Source of the DNA: Methanosarcina barkeri str. Wiesmoor
GTDB lineage: Archaea; Halobacteriota; Methanosarcinia; Methanosarcinales; Methanosarcinaceae
DNA length: 64,000 bases
NCBI RefSeq assembly: GCF_000969985.1
Contig: NZ_CP009526.1
Location: 2,728,001 to 2,792,000, forward strand
Direction of reading: 5' to 3'
Made by a program: the position numbers and the translations under genes. This document shows, piece after piece, positions 35,605 through 45,143 of this stretch. The notes under the pieces are model-generated. The model had not been told where the DNA came from. It was given only the letters and a program-made list of their open reading frames with translations, and searched no databases. Positions within the stretch are counted from its first letter, which is position 1. The number at the start of each line of letters is the position of its first letter.

Positions 35605-37044
35605 ATGGAAGAAATAACATATGATAGACTATATCGAGAGCATACTCTCATAAGAGTTTTGGGAATAGCTGCACTTGCGATTTTAATACTGGTGGATATT
35701 GCATGTGCGGCTCCATTTGCATATGTGACAAATCTGGGAGATTATAATCAGAGAGGTTATTATTACAATACGAATTATAACGGTACTGTTCCTACTCCTA
35801 GTGTCGCTGTAATTGACACAGCAACTAACAATGTTACAGCCAGAGTGCCTCTCGGCGATGGGTGGCCTATAGGAGTTGCAGTCGACCCTGCAGGAACAAG
35901 GGTATATGTAGCGTCCGCAACTATAGACGACGCCTGCATTGTTTATGTAATTGACACAGCCACAAATACGGTCAATACCAAAGTGAATATCAGAAGTAGT
36001 TATCCTTCGGGAATTACATTTAACCCTGCAGGAACAAGAGTTTATGTGACGAAGCAGCGTGACAACACCGATATCTCTGTAATTAACACAGCGACAAACA
36101 CCTTAATGGCACCGATTATTGTGGGGCCGAGTACTTACAATGTTGCATTTACACCGGATGGAAAAAAAATCTATGCTGCAAACAGTCACAACAACACTAT
36201 TTACGTAATTGATGCGGCTACAAACAAAGTTACAGCCAATGTACCTGTAGGAGACAGTCCTTATGAAGTTGTAGTCACACCGGACGGAAAAAAGGTATAC
36301 GTACCTAACTATAACAGCAGCGCTGTGTCTGTAATTGACACAGCCACTGATAATGTTACAGCGACTGTGCCTGTAGGAGACTCACCTCGTCGTGTTACAG
36401 TTACTTCTGATGGAAATAAAGTATATGTAGCTAACAACAACACTGTCTCTGTAATTGATACAGCCACGGATACTGTAATAGCCACCGTGCCTGTAGGAAC
36501 TTCTTCTCGTGAAATTGTAATCAGTCCAGATGGAAGTAAGGTATATTTAGGAAACTTTTACAATAATAGTGTCACTGTAATTAATACAAAAACAAATACT
36601 GTCATGGCAACAGTGCCTGTAGGAGAATGGCCCATGGGAATTGCAGTCACACCGGACGGAAAAAAGGTATATGTGGCAAACGCCGAAAGCGACAATGTTT
36701 CCGTGATTGACACGACAACAAACACTGTTACTGCTACTGTGAATGCAGGAATCTATCCTACCGGAGTTGTAATTGTGCCTTTTATGGATTCTAATATGAC
36801 TGCCCAAAGCACAAAAGCAATCTCCAATGCAACTGAAGATACAGAAGTTGAAGAAACTAACTTTTCTTCATCTGAAGAACAAAACGCTGTCGAACTCAAT
36901 AAGTCAAAAAATAATAATTCTGAATCCGATAATGGTAATAGCTCAGGTAGAAATGAGTCGAGCAAAAATAACTCTACTCCAGGCTTTGGATTATTGGGAA
37001 GCTTGATCTGTCTTTATGGAGGATGGAACCTTAAGAATAAGTAA
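35605..37044 (+). CDS. YVTN beta-propeller surface protein
   Basis: About 479 residues. A signal peptide or anchor (LIRVLGIAALAILILVDIACA) is followed by about eight YVTN repeats of roughly 40 residues, each with VSVIDTATNTVTATVPVG and PDGKKVYVAN. They form a secreted beta-propeller like Methanosarcina surface-layer-associated antigens. A Ser/Asn/Glu-rich spacer with many N-glycosylation sequons leads to a C-terminal TPGFGLLGSLICLYGGWNLK. This PGF motif, hydrophobic helix and basic end resemble archaeosortase (PGF-CTERM) substrates. The ATG at 35605 follows GGGAT. An upstream in-frame TTG exists at 35593. Confidence 0.8.
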   Translation: MEEITYDRLYREHTLIRVLGIAALAILILVDIACAAPFAYVTNLGDYNQRGYYYNTNYNGTVPTPSVAVIDTATNNVTARVPLGDGWPIGVAVDPAGTRVYVASATIDDACIVYVIDTATNTVNTKVNIRSSYPSGITFNPAGTRVYVTKQRDNTDISVINTATNTLMAPIIVGPSTYNVAFTPDGKKIYAANSHNNTIYVIDAATNKVTANVPVGDSPYEVVVTPDGKKVYVPNYNSSAVSVIDTATDNVTATVPVGDSPRRVTVTSDGNKVYVANNNTVSVIDTATDTVIATVPVGTSSREIVISPDGSKVYLGNFYNNSVTVINTKTNTVMATVPVGEWPMGIAVTPDGKKVYVANAESDNVSVIDTTTNTVTATVNAGIYPTGVVIVPFMDSNMTAQSTKAISNATEDTEVEETNFSSSEEQNAVELNKSKNNNSESDNGNSSGRNESSKNNSTPGFGLLGSLICLYGGWNLKNK

Positions 37045-37112
37045 TATAGGGCTTGGATAACCAGATTGCTGGTGAATGGTAATTCATTACCTGCTGGTGT
37101 ATTGATTTTTCT

Positions 37113-37260
37113 TCACCTGCGGAATGCGGGGTAGAGCCGGTGGACTTGTGAACAGTAGTTTGGGGAATGAAGCAGTGGAACGCTAAATATTCTTTTTGGG
37201 TTTAGCGACCACATGGAAGCTCCTCCCTCGGGGCGAAGCGACAGGGAGAGGTAGTTCACC
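37113..37260 (+). mobile_element. Orphan right end of an IS605/TnpB element
   Basis: It begins CACCTGCGGAATGCGGGGTA, like the segment straight after tnpB at 26640, and ends in a hairpin CTCCCTCGGGGCGAAGCGACAGGGAG (pairing blocks CTCCCT and AGGGAG), then GTAGTTCAC as at 26735. No tnpA or tnpB is attached. The segment could still encode an omega-RNA-like scaffold. Confidence 0.55.
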
Positions 37261-37304
37261 TACTAACTTTCATACTACTTTTATAGTTCTCATCGATTTC
37301 TGGT

Positions 37305-37940
37305 TCATTTATGAGACAATGCAAGTTTTATCCCAATGAATGTGAAAATTCCGGCTTTTCCCCAGTTAATATACCTGCCAACTCCTGGCTTCTGTATAAT
37401 TCTCTCGCCAACGGTTCCGGCAAAAACCGAGACAGCGGAAAATATTAGCCAGGCCTGAACCATAAAAATTATTCCCAGAAATATCATCTGCATGGGGACA
37501 TTTCCCGAACCTATGTTTACAAACTGAGGCAGGAAGGCAAGGAAGAATAGAGCAACCTTAGGGTTCAAAACGTTCATAAAGACCCCGCGCCTGTAGAGGG
37601 CAAAAGTATTGGTTTCTCTGACAGGAGTCGAAGATATTAGCTCTTCACTTTCTTTTAAGGCGTGCCAGGCAAGGTAGAGCAGATAAGCTGCACCTGCGTA
37701 TTTTACAATTTCAAAAGCAAGAGCAGACTTATATACAAGGGCAGAAACTCCAAGTGCAGCTGCGGTGGTATGGGCGAGTACGCCTGTAGAGAGGCCGGAT
37801 GCTGTTGCAATTCCTGCCTTTTTGCCCTGCGAAATGCTCTGAGTAATTACGAATAGAATATCAGGACCCGGAAGGAGCGTAAGTGCCGCAGAGGCTGCAA
37901 TAAAATAGATTAACTGAGATTGTTCTATCAAGGTTCTCAC
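37305..37940 (-). CDS. LysE/RhtB-family amino acid exporter
   Basis: A 211-residue protein with six hydrophobic helices. The LysE-family signature LLPGPDILFVITQSISQGKKAG follows the first helix. GVFMNVLNPKVALFFLAFLPQF, with its conserved NPK, lies mid-protein. It exports amino acids such as threonine, homoserine or lysine; specificity cannot be read. The start is a GTG at 37938-37940 with AAAGGAAC immediately upstream. It lies downstream of, and probably independent from, the hydrolase gene on the same strand. Confidence 0.85.
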   Translation of the reverse strand: MRTLIEQSQLIYFIAASAALTLLPGPDILFVITQSISQGKKAGIATASGLSTGVLAHTTAAALGVSALVYKSALAFEIVKYAGAAYLLYLAWHALKESEELISSTPVRETNTFALYRRGVFMNVLNPKVALFFLAFLPQFVNIGSGNVPMQMIFLGIIFMVQAWLIFSAVSVFAGTVGERIIQKPGVGRYINWGKAGIFTFIGIKLALSHK

Positions 37941-38062
37941 TGTTCCTTTTTTGTTTTTCCTCTTTCACTGTTCCTTTTTTTGTTTTTCTCTTTCCCACTG
38001 TTCCTTTTTTATATTTTCTCTTTCCTACGGTTCCTTTTTTTGTTTTTTCTCTTTTCCTGTTG
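37938..38062. repeat. Tandem array, about 4 x 29 bp
   Basis: Four imperfect copies of CACTGTTCCTTTTTTTGTTT followed by TTCTCTTTC fill the gap between the hydrolase and LysE genes. The first copy includes the LysE start and ribosome site. Confidence 0.85.
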
Positions 38063-38090
38063 TCCTTCTTTCCAACTTTTCCTTTTTTAC

Positions 38091-38888
38091 TTAAATTTCG
38101 TTCCTCAGTAAACTGTAAAATTTCTCCTTTGCTTCCTTCTCAATCCAGGGCTGATGTCCGCATTTTTCTAGCAAAAGAAACTTGAAATTCTTTAAAATCC
38201 GGGAAAGAGGTTCTTTAACTCCTTCAAATGGATGCGGGTCATAGTCTCCATGAATCGCAACTACCGGGCAGCGGATTTCTTTTCCGATTTCGAGCAGTTT
38301 TCCTCGGCTTCTCAGTTCACTTGCTTCTTCCCATACGCCTTTGAAGCTCTCGTAATTGCACTCAAGCACCTCATCTTCATAGGGAAAAGGATCATAAGTA
38401 TCGGTTTTCGACATTAACTTTCCAAAATTGCACAGGGTTTCATTCAGGTTTTTAGCTGAAGGATCATTAAGGGTTTCGGTCAGGCGAACGAAGTTCTCCA
38501 GATCTTCTTTTCCGAACCGGCTTATCCGGGTTTTCTTTATGCGCGCAGCATATTTTTCTTCGTATGGGCCGCTCCCGATAAGTATTAGCTTTTTAACTAG
38601 ATGGGAATGCCGGGCAGTAAAAATAAAACTGAGCATTGCACCCCAGGAAAAACCAATTAATGTAACCGGCAGGTCGCCGTGTTCTTCCAAACCTTCCCTG
38701 AGTTCTCTGACCTGTCCTTCAATGGTTGTTGCGGTTTGAAGCGGTTCAAGTACGCCTCCAAGAGCGTAGAGCTCTTTTGCAACAGGTGCCATTTCCCCTG
38801 GAGCTCCCGGGCCGCCATGGATTACAGCAAGACTAAAAGGTGAATTTCCGTATTTTCTCAAATTATTCATGTTTGCATAATTTTTCAT
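38091..38888 (-). CDS. Alpha/beta hydrolase (proline iminopeptidase-like)
   Basis: About 265 residues of alpha/beta hydrolase fold. The oxyanion motif HGGPG, characteristic of proline iminopeptidases, lies near the N terminus. The nucleophile elbow is GFSWGAM. A C-terminal GDYDPH acid region and a CGHQPW histidine complete a plausible Ser-Asp-His triad. Substrate is unknown. The ATG at 38888 fits the usual N terminus. The frame extends to 38936 but neither start has a strong ribosome site. It is divergent from the MFS gene, sharing the region with a perfect palindrome. Confidence 0.75.
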   Translation of the reverse strand: MKNYANMNNLRKYGNSPFSLAVIHGGPGAPGEMAPVAKELYALGGVLEPLQTATTIEGQVRELREGLEEHGDLPVTLIGFSWGAMLSFIFTARHSHLVKKLILIGSGPYEEKYAARIKKTRISRFGKEDLENFVRLTETLNDPSAKNLNETLCNFGKLMSKTDTYDPFPYEDEVLECNYESFKGVWEEASELRSRGKLLEIGKEIRCPVVAIHGDYDPHPFEGVKEPLSRILKNFKFLLLEKCGHQPWIEKEAKEKFYSLLRNEI

Positions 38889-39002
38889 TATAGTATCCAG
38901 TTCTGTTTTTTTGACGTAATTATAAAATAGTATCAATTTTACCGGTTCATTCTTACTATCGTAACTGTTATATACAATTATATTCTTTCGGTATCTATAC
39001 AG

Positions 39003-39024
39003 TATAGTTACATATGTAACTATA
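39003..39024. promoter_or_regulatory. Perfect 22-bp palindrome, probable operator
   Basis: A perfect inverted repeat with half-site TATAGTTACAT lies between the divergent hydrolase and MFS genes, about 115 bp before the former start and 240-270 bp before the latter. Its length and symmetry suit a dimeric repressor of the MarR, TetR or PadR type. The cognate regulator is not next to it. Confidence 0.6.
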
Positions 39025-39030
39025 TTTTGG

Positions 39031-39237
39031 ATTAATAATTTCCATTAATAACTTCCATTAATAATTTCATTAATAATTTCATTAATAATTTCATTAATAA
39101 TTTCATTAATAATTTCATTAATAATTTCCATTAATAATTTCATTAATAATTTCCATTAATAACTTCCATTAATAATTTCATTAATAATTTCATTAATAAT
39201 TTCATTAATAATTTCCATTAATAATTTCCATTAATAA
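39031..39237. repeat. Minisatellite of 17 units, 12-13 bp
   Basis: About 17 tandem copies of ATTAATAATTTC, with or without one extra C and with occasional AACTTCC variants, run from just after the palindrome to a few bases before the first possible ATG of the MFS gene. They would form most of its leader or promoter region. Confidence 0.95.
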
Positions 39238-39271
39238 CCTTCTAATGGCAATAATGATAAAGGATTTAGCT

Positions 39272-40486
39272 ATGGCTTTCACACAAAAAACAAACATTTC
39301 TAACAACAAATTACAAAAAAATTTGAAATTGACAGTGCCGCTTCTGGCACTTCTGTCTGCCTTTCCTCCTCTTACCACAGACATGATCTTACCGGCTCTT
39401 CCCTATCTGGCCAAAAGCTGGAACGTTTCTCTATCGCTAATTAACCTGAATCTGGTTTTTTTCTTTGTGACCTATGGGCTTTTCCTTCTCTTCTACGGCC
39501 CGATTTCTGACCGCTATGGACGTCGACGCCCTCTCCTTGTTGGGCTTGCAGTGTACATAGTGACAAGCCTGCTGGGTGCTTTTGTGTCTGGTGCACCCAT
39601 GCTGATAGGTACTCGCATCCTGCAAGCTGCAGGAGCTGCTGCCGGTTCCTCTATATCCATGGCAATGACAAAAGATATTTTCGTGGGTCAGGAACGGGAA
39701 AGAATTCTTGCATATATCGCTGTAATCATGGGCCTTGCACCTATGTTTGCTCCGATCATTGGTGGGTGGATCCTTCTGTATCTGTCCTGGCACTGGATAT
39801 TCTTAATGGAAGCATTCATGGGAATTATTGCAATGTTTGGCGTTCTCCGTTTTCCGGAAACACTGCCAGAAGTATCTGAAACTCCTTTATCTCAGGTCAT
39901 TAATACCTACGGTAGATTGCTGCTCAATACTCCATATATGATCATGGTTCTAGTCATGTCAGTCAGTTTTTTCCCATTGTTTAGTTTCATTGCAGGTTCT
40001 TCTGCCATCTATATCAACGAGTTTGGCCTAAGTGAGCAAAAATACAGCTACTTTTTTGCCTTCAATGCCCTTGCCATTATGACTGGTGCTTTCTTTTGTC
40101 TTCGATTAATTAAAAGTGTGAATTCAAAGCACTTGATGACGATCGGATTTGCGGGAGTTTTCCTGGGCGGTATTTTCCTACTTTTTATGGGACAACGTGG
40201 TCCCTGGAGCTTTGCTCTGCCCATGTTTATGGTTTCGTTTTCCCTGGGTTTAAGCCGTCCGCCCAGTAATAACCTTGTGCTGGAACAGGTTGACCGAGAT
40301 ATAGGTTCAGCTTCTTCTCTGCTGATTTTTACCTATTTCACCTTTGGAGCTGTGAGCATGTGGTTTATCTCCCTGGAATGGGCAGACAAAATTCCCGTGC
40401 TCGGAACCACTGCCGTAGGCTGCGGAGCTCTGGTGCTTGCGGCATGGTTTATTATACAGAAAAGAGGCGTAAAGGGAATTGCTTAA
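39272..40486 (+). CDS. MFS multidrug exporter (Bcr/CflA subfamily)
   Basis: About 404 residues with 12 membrane helices. Major-facilitator motif A is GPISDRYGRRRPLLVG. The motif TTDMILPALPYLAKSW in helix 1 and GLAPMFAPIIGGWIL in helix 5 place it in the Bcr/CflA drug:H+ antiporter subfamily. The frame starts at 39245, but only the ATG at 39272 has a ribosome site (AAGGAT, 7-nt spacing). A palindrome and a long minisatellite precede it, suggesting repressible and possibly phase-variable expression. The subfamily is common in bacteria, so transfer into the archaeon is likely. Confidence 0.85.
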   Translation: MAFTQKTNISNNKLQKNLKLTVPLLALLSAFPPLTTDMILPALPYLAKSWNVSLSLINLNLVFFFVTYGLFLLFYGPISDRYGRRRPLLVGLAVYIVTSLLGAFVSGAPMLIGTRILQAAGAAAGSSISMAMTKDIFVGQERERILAYIAVIMGLAPMFAPIIGGWILLYLSWHWIFLMEAFMGIIAMFGVLRFPETLPEVSETPLSQVINTYGRLLLNTPYMIMVLVMSVSFFPLFSFIAGSSAIYINEFGLSEQKYSYFFAFNALAIMTGAFFCLRLIKSVNSKHLMTIGFAGVFLGGIFLLFMGQRGPWSFALPMFMVSFSLGLSRPPSNNLVLEQVDRDIGSASSLLIFTYFTFGAVSMWFISLEWADKIPVLGTTAVGCGALVLAAWFIIQKRGVKGIA

Positions 40487-40519
40487 CTTTATAATATGTT
40501 ATAATTCTTATAGAAGACA

Positions 40520-40538
40520 CCGCCAGACAAGCTGGCGG
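40520..40538 (+). terminator. Hairpin downstream of the MFS gene
   Basis: CCGCCAG and CTGGCGG form a 7-bp GC-rich stem with a 5-nt loop, 34 nt past the stop. There is no immediate T-run, so termination is only probable. Confidence 0.4.
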
Positions 40539-40655
40539 AATCGCTTTTAAAAGTTATATTATTTCGCTTGTCTGATAAGGTACAGATTTAGAATTGACTT
40601 TATCACAAAAAAATGCCTTTGACTTTATCCTTTTTGATCTCTGTCATTTACAGTC

Positions 40656-41324
40656 TTACTTCTGGGCCTCCAGAGCTTTTTGCTGCTTAACAAATCTGGC
40701 TCCCATCTCAAAAGCTTTCTGGCAGTCCTGCGGAAACACTTCTTCTCGCCTTTTTGCCTTTTCCTCAGGATTGAAAATAGACGAAGCGTATTTTGAATAA
40801 TCATCAAACTGGTATGTATCGGTGCTGCATAACGATTCGGAATACCCAAATATCCTTGTTGCAACCCATTCATTTGACTCAATAAGCTTATTAGTCCCAA
40901 CCAGCTCAAAAAGGTCCTCAGTGATGTTCATAGTGTAGATGAAACCAACAGGAATATTTCTGGGATAAAATGTCTGTATGTCAATAGAATAGGTTATATA
41001 CGGGAATATATATCGCTCCATAAATGACCTCATTTCTCCTGTGGAATTTCCAAGGTAAATTGGCGATCCGAGTATTACAGCATCGGCATCCTCCAACCTT
41101 TCCAGCACAGATGTCAGTTCATCCTTTACTGCACACTTTCCAAAGCTTTTTCCACCTTTTAGTTTGCAGGCAAAACAACTTATGCAGCCTTTAAAGTTGA
41201 GATCATATAGGTGGATTAATTCTGTTTCTGCACTCTCCGAAGCTGCGCCTTCAAGAGCTTTTTCCAGCAGGGTAGCTGTGTTCCAGTTCTTTCGAGGACT
41301 TCCGTTTATCGCTATCACTTTCAT
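40656..41324 (-). CDS. Flavodoxin-like NADPH:FMN reductase / iron-sulfur flavoprotein family
   Basis: A 222-residue flavodoxin-fold protein. The FMN phosphate loop is INGSPRKNWNTATLLEKAL. GCISCFACKLKGGKSFGKCAVKDEL carries four cysteines arranged C-x2-C-x2-C-x10-C-like, a variant of the cluster motif of iron-sulfur flavoproteins (Isf). GSPIYLGNSTGEMRSFMER is the second FMN loop. Such proteins reduce quinones or detoxify oxidants in methanogens. A strong GAGGT ribosome site precedes the ATG. Monocistronic. Confidence 0.8.
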   Translation of the reverse strand: MKVIAINGSPRKNWNTATLLEKALEGAASESAETELIHLYDLNFKGCISCFACKLKGGKSFGKCAVKDELTSVLERLEDADAVILGSPIYLGNSTGEMRSFMERYIFPYITYSIDIQTFYPRNIPVGFIYTMNITEDLFELVGTNKLIESNEWVATRIFGYSESLCSTDTYQFDDYSKYASSIFNPEEKAKRREEVFPQDCQKAFEMGARFVKQQKALEAQK

Positions 41325-41909
41325 AACTTTTACCTCGTGTTTTCAACTTCTTTTGTATTTGTATTCGCAATATAGGCACCTTAGGCAATATAGGTACCTT
41401 AGTTTTCTCTATGTGATCACTGTGGTTATAGGTTTCACTACATTACAGATTATTAGGATCATGGGCGAGTTTTATCTGAAAAGTTTGAAAAGTTATAGGT
41501 TTTACTACGTTACAGATTACTACACTATCCTCTCAATAGCCAGAAACAGAAAAACTTAGAAAAAAGAACAGTTTTTTAGAAAGTCTTTCATAGAAGTCGA
41601 AGTAGTGAATTTCGACCGAAAAGATTCAGAGGAAAAATAACATCACAAATAACATCACAATGGGCAGGCTGCTGAATCCCGGAAAAGTTTCCGAGCTAGA
41701 TTCTTTGGTCTACCTGCGCTTTTTTCTCTGATTATAGGTAATTTTTTAAATCATTAATGGAAATATATAAATTATTTATTAAGTTGGCCTATTTCATATA
41801 ATTATGTGAAAAACTCCGAATTATCAATTCTAGTATTTTTAAGGTTCGACTTCTAAGGAACACTAACAGTCTCCCAGTCCACTGACGCTTTTCCAGAGTT
41901 GAGAGTTTC
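41325..41909. other. Intergenic region with a short direct repeat
   Basis: The block GTTATAGGTTTCACTACATT (ending CAGATTA) occurs twice, about 41424 and 41493, with one or two mismatches. A hairpin-prone TCGAAGTAGTGAATTTCGA lies at about 41597. No gene is seen; the region must hold promoters for the genes on both sides. Confidence 0.5.
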
Positions 41910-42890
41910 ATGAATAAGCAAAAAGCCATACTGATATTATTATTGCTCCCACTCATTCTATTTATGCTGTTTCTCGGCCCTTTCTTATTAATGGAGTTAA
42001 TTGACAGTTCCTGGTACTACTCCGAAGAAGTTGATATTGGGTCTTTTGATTACAATTCCGTACTTACGAAAGCGGAGAAAGCTGGTTATGAGATAGAAGG
42101 TTCATGGCCCTGGCCCGGGAACTTTTCGGGCTTTGAACCAGGAGATGTCCCTGAAGTCCGGGAAAGCTTCGGAAATGCTGTTCTTGTGCAGAATATAAGG
42201 CTTAACTATAATGAAAACTCCGAGCTTATGGTCTTTGTGTGTGAAAACGGAACTGAAACTGGGATCAGAACATGTATTGCAGTCTCGAATTTTAGCCATT
42301 CCGACCCTGAGTCCCCTTTACAGCTATCCGAATTTCCTGATGACTCCTGGATGCTTGAAAAATTAGAGCTCCTCTTCGGCTCGGATGAAAAAACTCCGGA
42401 AAAGTATCTTGAAGCTCTGAAAAAAGCTGCACAAAATCAGACATGGGACGCTGAAATACAGGTAAACGAGTCTCCGAATTTTCCGGCTGTATATGCCTAT
42501 CTTACGGAAAGCAGTGATAATTCCAGTTGCGACAAGTACGCTTTGGGTTTTTATGGATACCCCAAGATAGGCTCGGATACGAAAGAAGTTTTTTTAAAGG
42601 ACAGGAACCAGGTAGGTTCAGTAAGGTATTTTGTCCCAAAGGCAGGGATCGTGACTTATGATAAGGAGAACAGGTACATAGGGAACAGGTACATAGGAAA
42701 CAAGTACATAGTTGAACTCGATTCTTCAGGAAAAGTCAGGCTCGAAATCATCATGCATGTCGGAAGCGTCAGAGAATCGATACCTGAAAAGAAATATCGC
42801 GCATTTTTCAGGGAGATGTTTGAAGAAATAGGACTTCCTCCTGAAGCGGTGGACAACTTTGAATTTTTTCACACTTCTTTAATGATGTGA
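41910..42890 (+). CDS. Membrane-anchored hypothetical protein
   Basis: A 326-residue protein with one N-terminal hydrophobic helix (LILLLLPLILFMLFLGPFLL) and a large acidic extracytoplasmic domain rich in N-x-S/T sequons. No recognised domain. An internal 15-bp duplication gives NRYIGNRYIGNKYIVEL. The C-terminal EKKYRAFFREMFEEIGLPPE suggests a compact helical end. The ATG follows GAGAG. It is probably a Methanosarcina-specific envelope protein; the function is unknown. Confidence 0.7.
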   Translation: MNKQKAILILLLLPLILFMLFLGPFLLMELIDSSWYYSEEVDIGSFDYNSVLTKAEKAGYEIEGSWPWPGNFSGFEPGDVPEVRESFGNAVLVQNIRLNYNENSELMVFVCENGTETGIRTCIAVSNFSHSDPESPLQLSEFPDDSWMLEKLELLFGSDEKTPEKYLEALKKAAQNQTWDAEIQVNESPNFPAVYAYLTESSDNSSCDKYALGFYGYPKIGSDTKEVFLKDRNQVGSVRYFVPKAGIVTYDKENRYIGNRYIGNKYIVELDSSGKVRLEIIMHVGSVRESIPEKKYRAFFREMFEEIGLPPEAVDNFEFFHTSLMM

Positions 42891-43083
42891 TGAAACTACC
42901 TGAAGCTTAAGCAATTTCTTTATCTCCCGGAATTTGGAGTTTGTAAATAATTTGAATAATATGAAAGCGGGATAAGAAACAGGAACTCTGAAAAGTAAAT
43001 AACTAAAAATATATAATATATCCGGTTAACTTATTATAAAAATAAACTAACAACTCCCATGAAAATTTCAGGCTAATGACATT

Positions 43084-44763
43084 ATGATACGTAAAAGGCT
43101 TCATCGCTATGCCATGTTGAAACGATATGGCCAGATAATCGAGGTTCTCCAGAAGTATGGGTTTGGATATGTTGTTGACAAGATAGGTTTGAGCAGTATA
43201 AGGGACTTGACCTATAAGTTTAATAATAAAGATAAGGCGAACAGGCTCAATACTTCAGGCCCGGTTAGAGTTCGTAAGATGCTTGAGGAACTGGGCCCGA
43301 CCTACATTAAATTAGGTCAATTACTGAGTATGAGGCATGACCTTATACCTCCGGAATATGCTGCCGAATTTGCAAAACTTCAGGACGAAGCGCCTTCTTT
43401 TGAGTTTGAAGAAGTCGAGCTAATTGTAAGAGAAGAACTCGGCCATTCTATTGAAGAATTATTTGAGTGTTTTGAGAAAAAACCACTTGCCTGTGCATCT
43501 ATTGGGCAGGTGCATCGGGCAAAGATAAAAGATGGCGATGAGGTTGTCGTGAAAGTCCAGCGTCCTGGCATAAAGGAAGTAATCGAATCTGACCTGGACA
43601 TTATGTACAGTATAGCCAGACTTATTGATGAACATATGCCAGAAGCGAGATTATACAGACCAATTGAGCTTGTTGACGAGTTATCTCGAAGTATTCTTGC
43701 AGAAATTGATTATACTCAGGAAGGCTGGAATGCAGATCGTTTTGCAGAAAATTTCAGAGAGAATAGTCAGGTCCATATTCCAAGGGTTTACTGGGACTAT
43801 ACAAACACACGTGTGTTGACGCTGGAATATATCAAAGGTATAAAAAGTAGCCGTGTGGATTTACTGGACAGACAGGGCTTTGATAGGAGTAATATAGCTT
43901 CTGTAGTCATAGAAGCTTTCATGCAGCAGGTATTTGAAGATGGATTTTTCCATGCAGACCTGCATCCCGGAAACATCCTTATAATGGAAGACGGGACCGT
44001 AGCTTTTCTTGATTTTGGAATGGCAGGTCACCTTTCCTCAGAAGTATGCGATATATTTCTGGATGGCATGGTAGCTTTAGTTAATGGAGATAGTTCTTTA
44101 TTCGTCGAGTTACTCAGAGATATGGGTTGTATAGACTCTTATGCAGACACAAGGTCATTGAAAGAGGATGTTGAATCTTTTCGCTCCAAATACTATGGTA
44201 AGGCTCTGAAAAAGCTTGATGCCTCCACGATAATCGAAGAATTAATAGGTATTTTAAGGGACCATCAGGTTACTATGCCTCATAATATAGCCTTACTGGT
44301 TAGAGGCATAGTGGCTGTTGAAGGTTTTGGACTTATAACTGACCCGGATTTAAATTTTAGCGAACTTCTCGAACCTTACGCAAAAAATGAATTGAAAAAG
44401 CGTTTTTATCCACAAAACCTGGCTCATAAGGCATATAGCAATATTTCAAACTGGACGCGTCTCTTTCGAAAAGCACCGAATAAAATCTCACATATACTTG
44501 ATCATGCTGAAAATGGTTATTTGAATATAAAATTTGAATCTGAGGAAGGTAAAAAGCTGGTGTCCGAGATTGACGTTGCAAGTAATCGATTATCTATCAG
44601 TCTGATCATTTCTGCTATGATTGTCGCTTCCTCTCTGGTCATTCAGACACATATGAGACCTCTTGTTTGGGGTGTACCTTTTCTTGGCACATTCAGTTTC
44701 GTTATCGCCAGCATCTTTGGACTGTGGCTTATATATAATATATTCAAGACAGGTCGGATATGA
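43084..44763 (+). CDS. UbiB/AarF/ABC1-family atypical kinase
   Basis: A 559-residue protein of the UbiB protein-kinase-like family. Hallmarks are the KxGQ helix in GPTYIKLGQLLSMR, the A-rich loop ACASIGQVHRAKI, the ATP lysine in VVVKVQRPG, the catalytic FFHADLHPGNILI, and the metal-binding FLDFGMAG. Two hydrophobic helices at the C terminus anchor it to the membrane. Family members support isoprenoid-quinone biosynthesis; in Methanosarcina the lipid would be methanophenazine or an ether lipid precursor, which is inference. Ribosome site is weak. Monocistronic. Confidence 0.85.
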   Translation: MIRKRLHRYAMLKRYGQIIEVLQKYGFGYVVDKIGLSSIRDLTYKFNNKDKANRLNTSGPVRVRKMLEELGPTYIKLGQLLSMRHDLIPPEYAAEFAKLQDEAPSFEFEEVELIVREELGHSIEELFECFEKKPLACASIGQVHRAKIKDGDEVVVKVQRPGIKEVIESDLDIMYSIARLIDEHMPEARLYRPIELVDELSRSILAEIDYTQEGWNADRFAENFRENSQVHIPRVYWDYTNTRVLTLEYIKGIKSSRVDLLDRQGFDRSNIASVVIEAFMQQVFEDGFFHADLHPGNILIMEDGTVAFLDFGMAGHLSSEVCDIFLDGMVALVNGDSSLFVELLRDMGCIDSYADTRSLKEDVESFRSKYYGKALKKLDASTIIEELIGILRDHQVTMPHNIALLVRGIVAVEGFGLITDPDLNFSELLEPYAKNELKKRFYPQNLAHKAYSNISNWTRLFRKAPNKISHILDHAENGYLNIKFESEEGKKLVSEIDVASNRLSISLIISAMIVASSLVIQTHMRPLVWGVPFLGTFSFVIASIFGLWLIYNIFKTGRI

Positions 44764-44808
44764 TTTTCTCAAATGTGGATCTTGTAGGAATTTTTATTAT
44801 TGAGCTTG

Positions 44809-44902
44809 TCTCAAAACTATCTTGTTTCAAAACTATCTCGTTTCAAAACTATCTCGTTTCAAAACTATCTCGTCTCAAACTATCTCGTTTCAAAACTATC
44901 TC
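44809..44902. repeat. Tandem array, about 6 x 16-17 bp
   Basis: Copies of ATCTCGTTTCAAAACT follow the UbiB gene. The remainder of 44903-45143 shows no gene. Confidence 0.85.
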
Positions 44903-45143
44903 CAATCTCTCTGAACCAATGTTTTGGGGTAGAGAACCATAATCAATAGAACTAAATGGAATACAAGATTTTGGTCAAAAACCTGTCCAGTGCGTTAGTA
45001 ATAATCGCGACACTCTTTATTTATTGGGAAAAGATACAGAAGCCATTTTGAAACGAACTCATGAATAAAAAGGATACAGAATCTTCGGTACACTGCCTGG
45101 AAACTTTGGAGGTCGGAAGTTCTGTATTACTCAAAGGCTCTTT

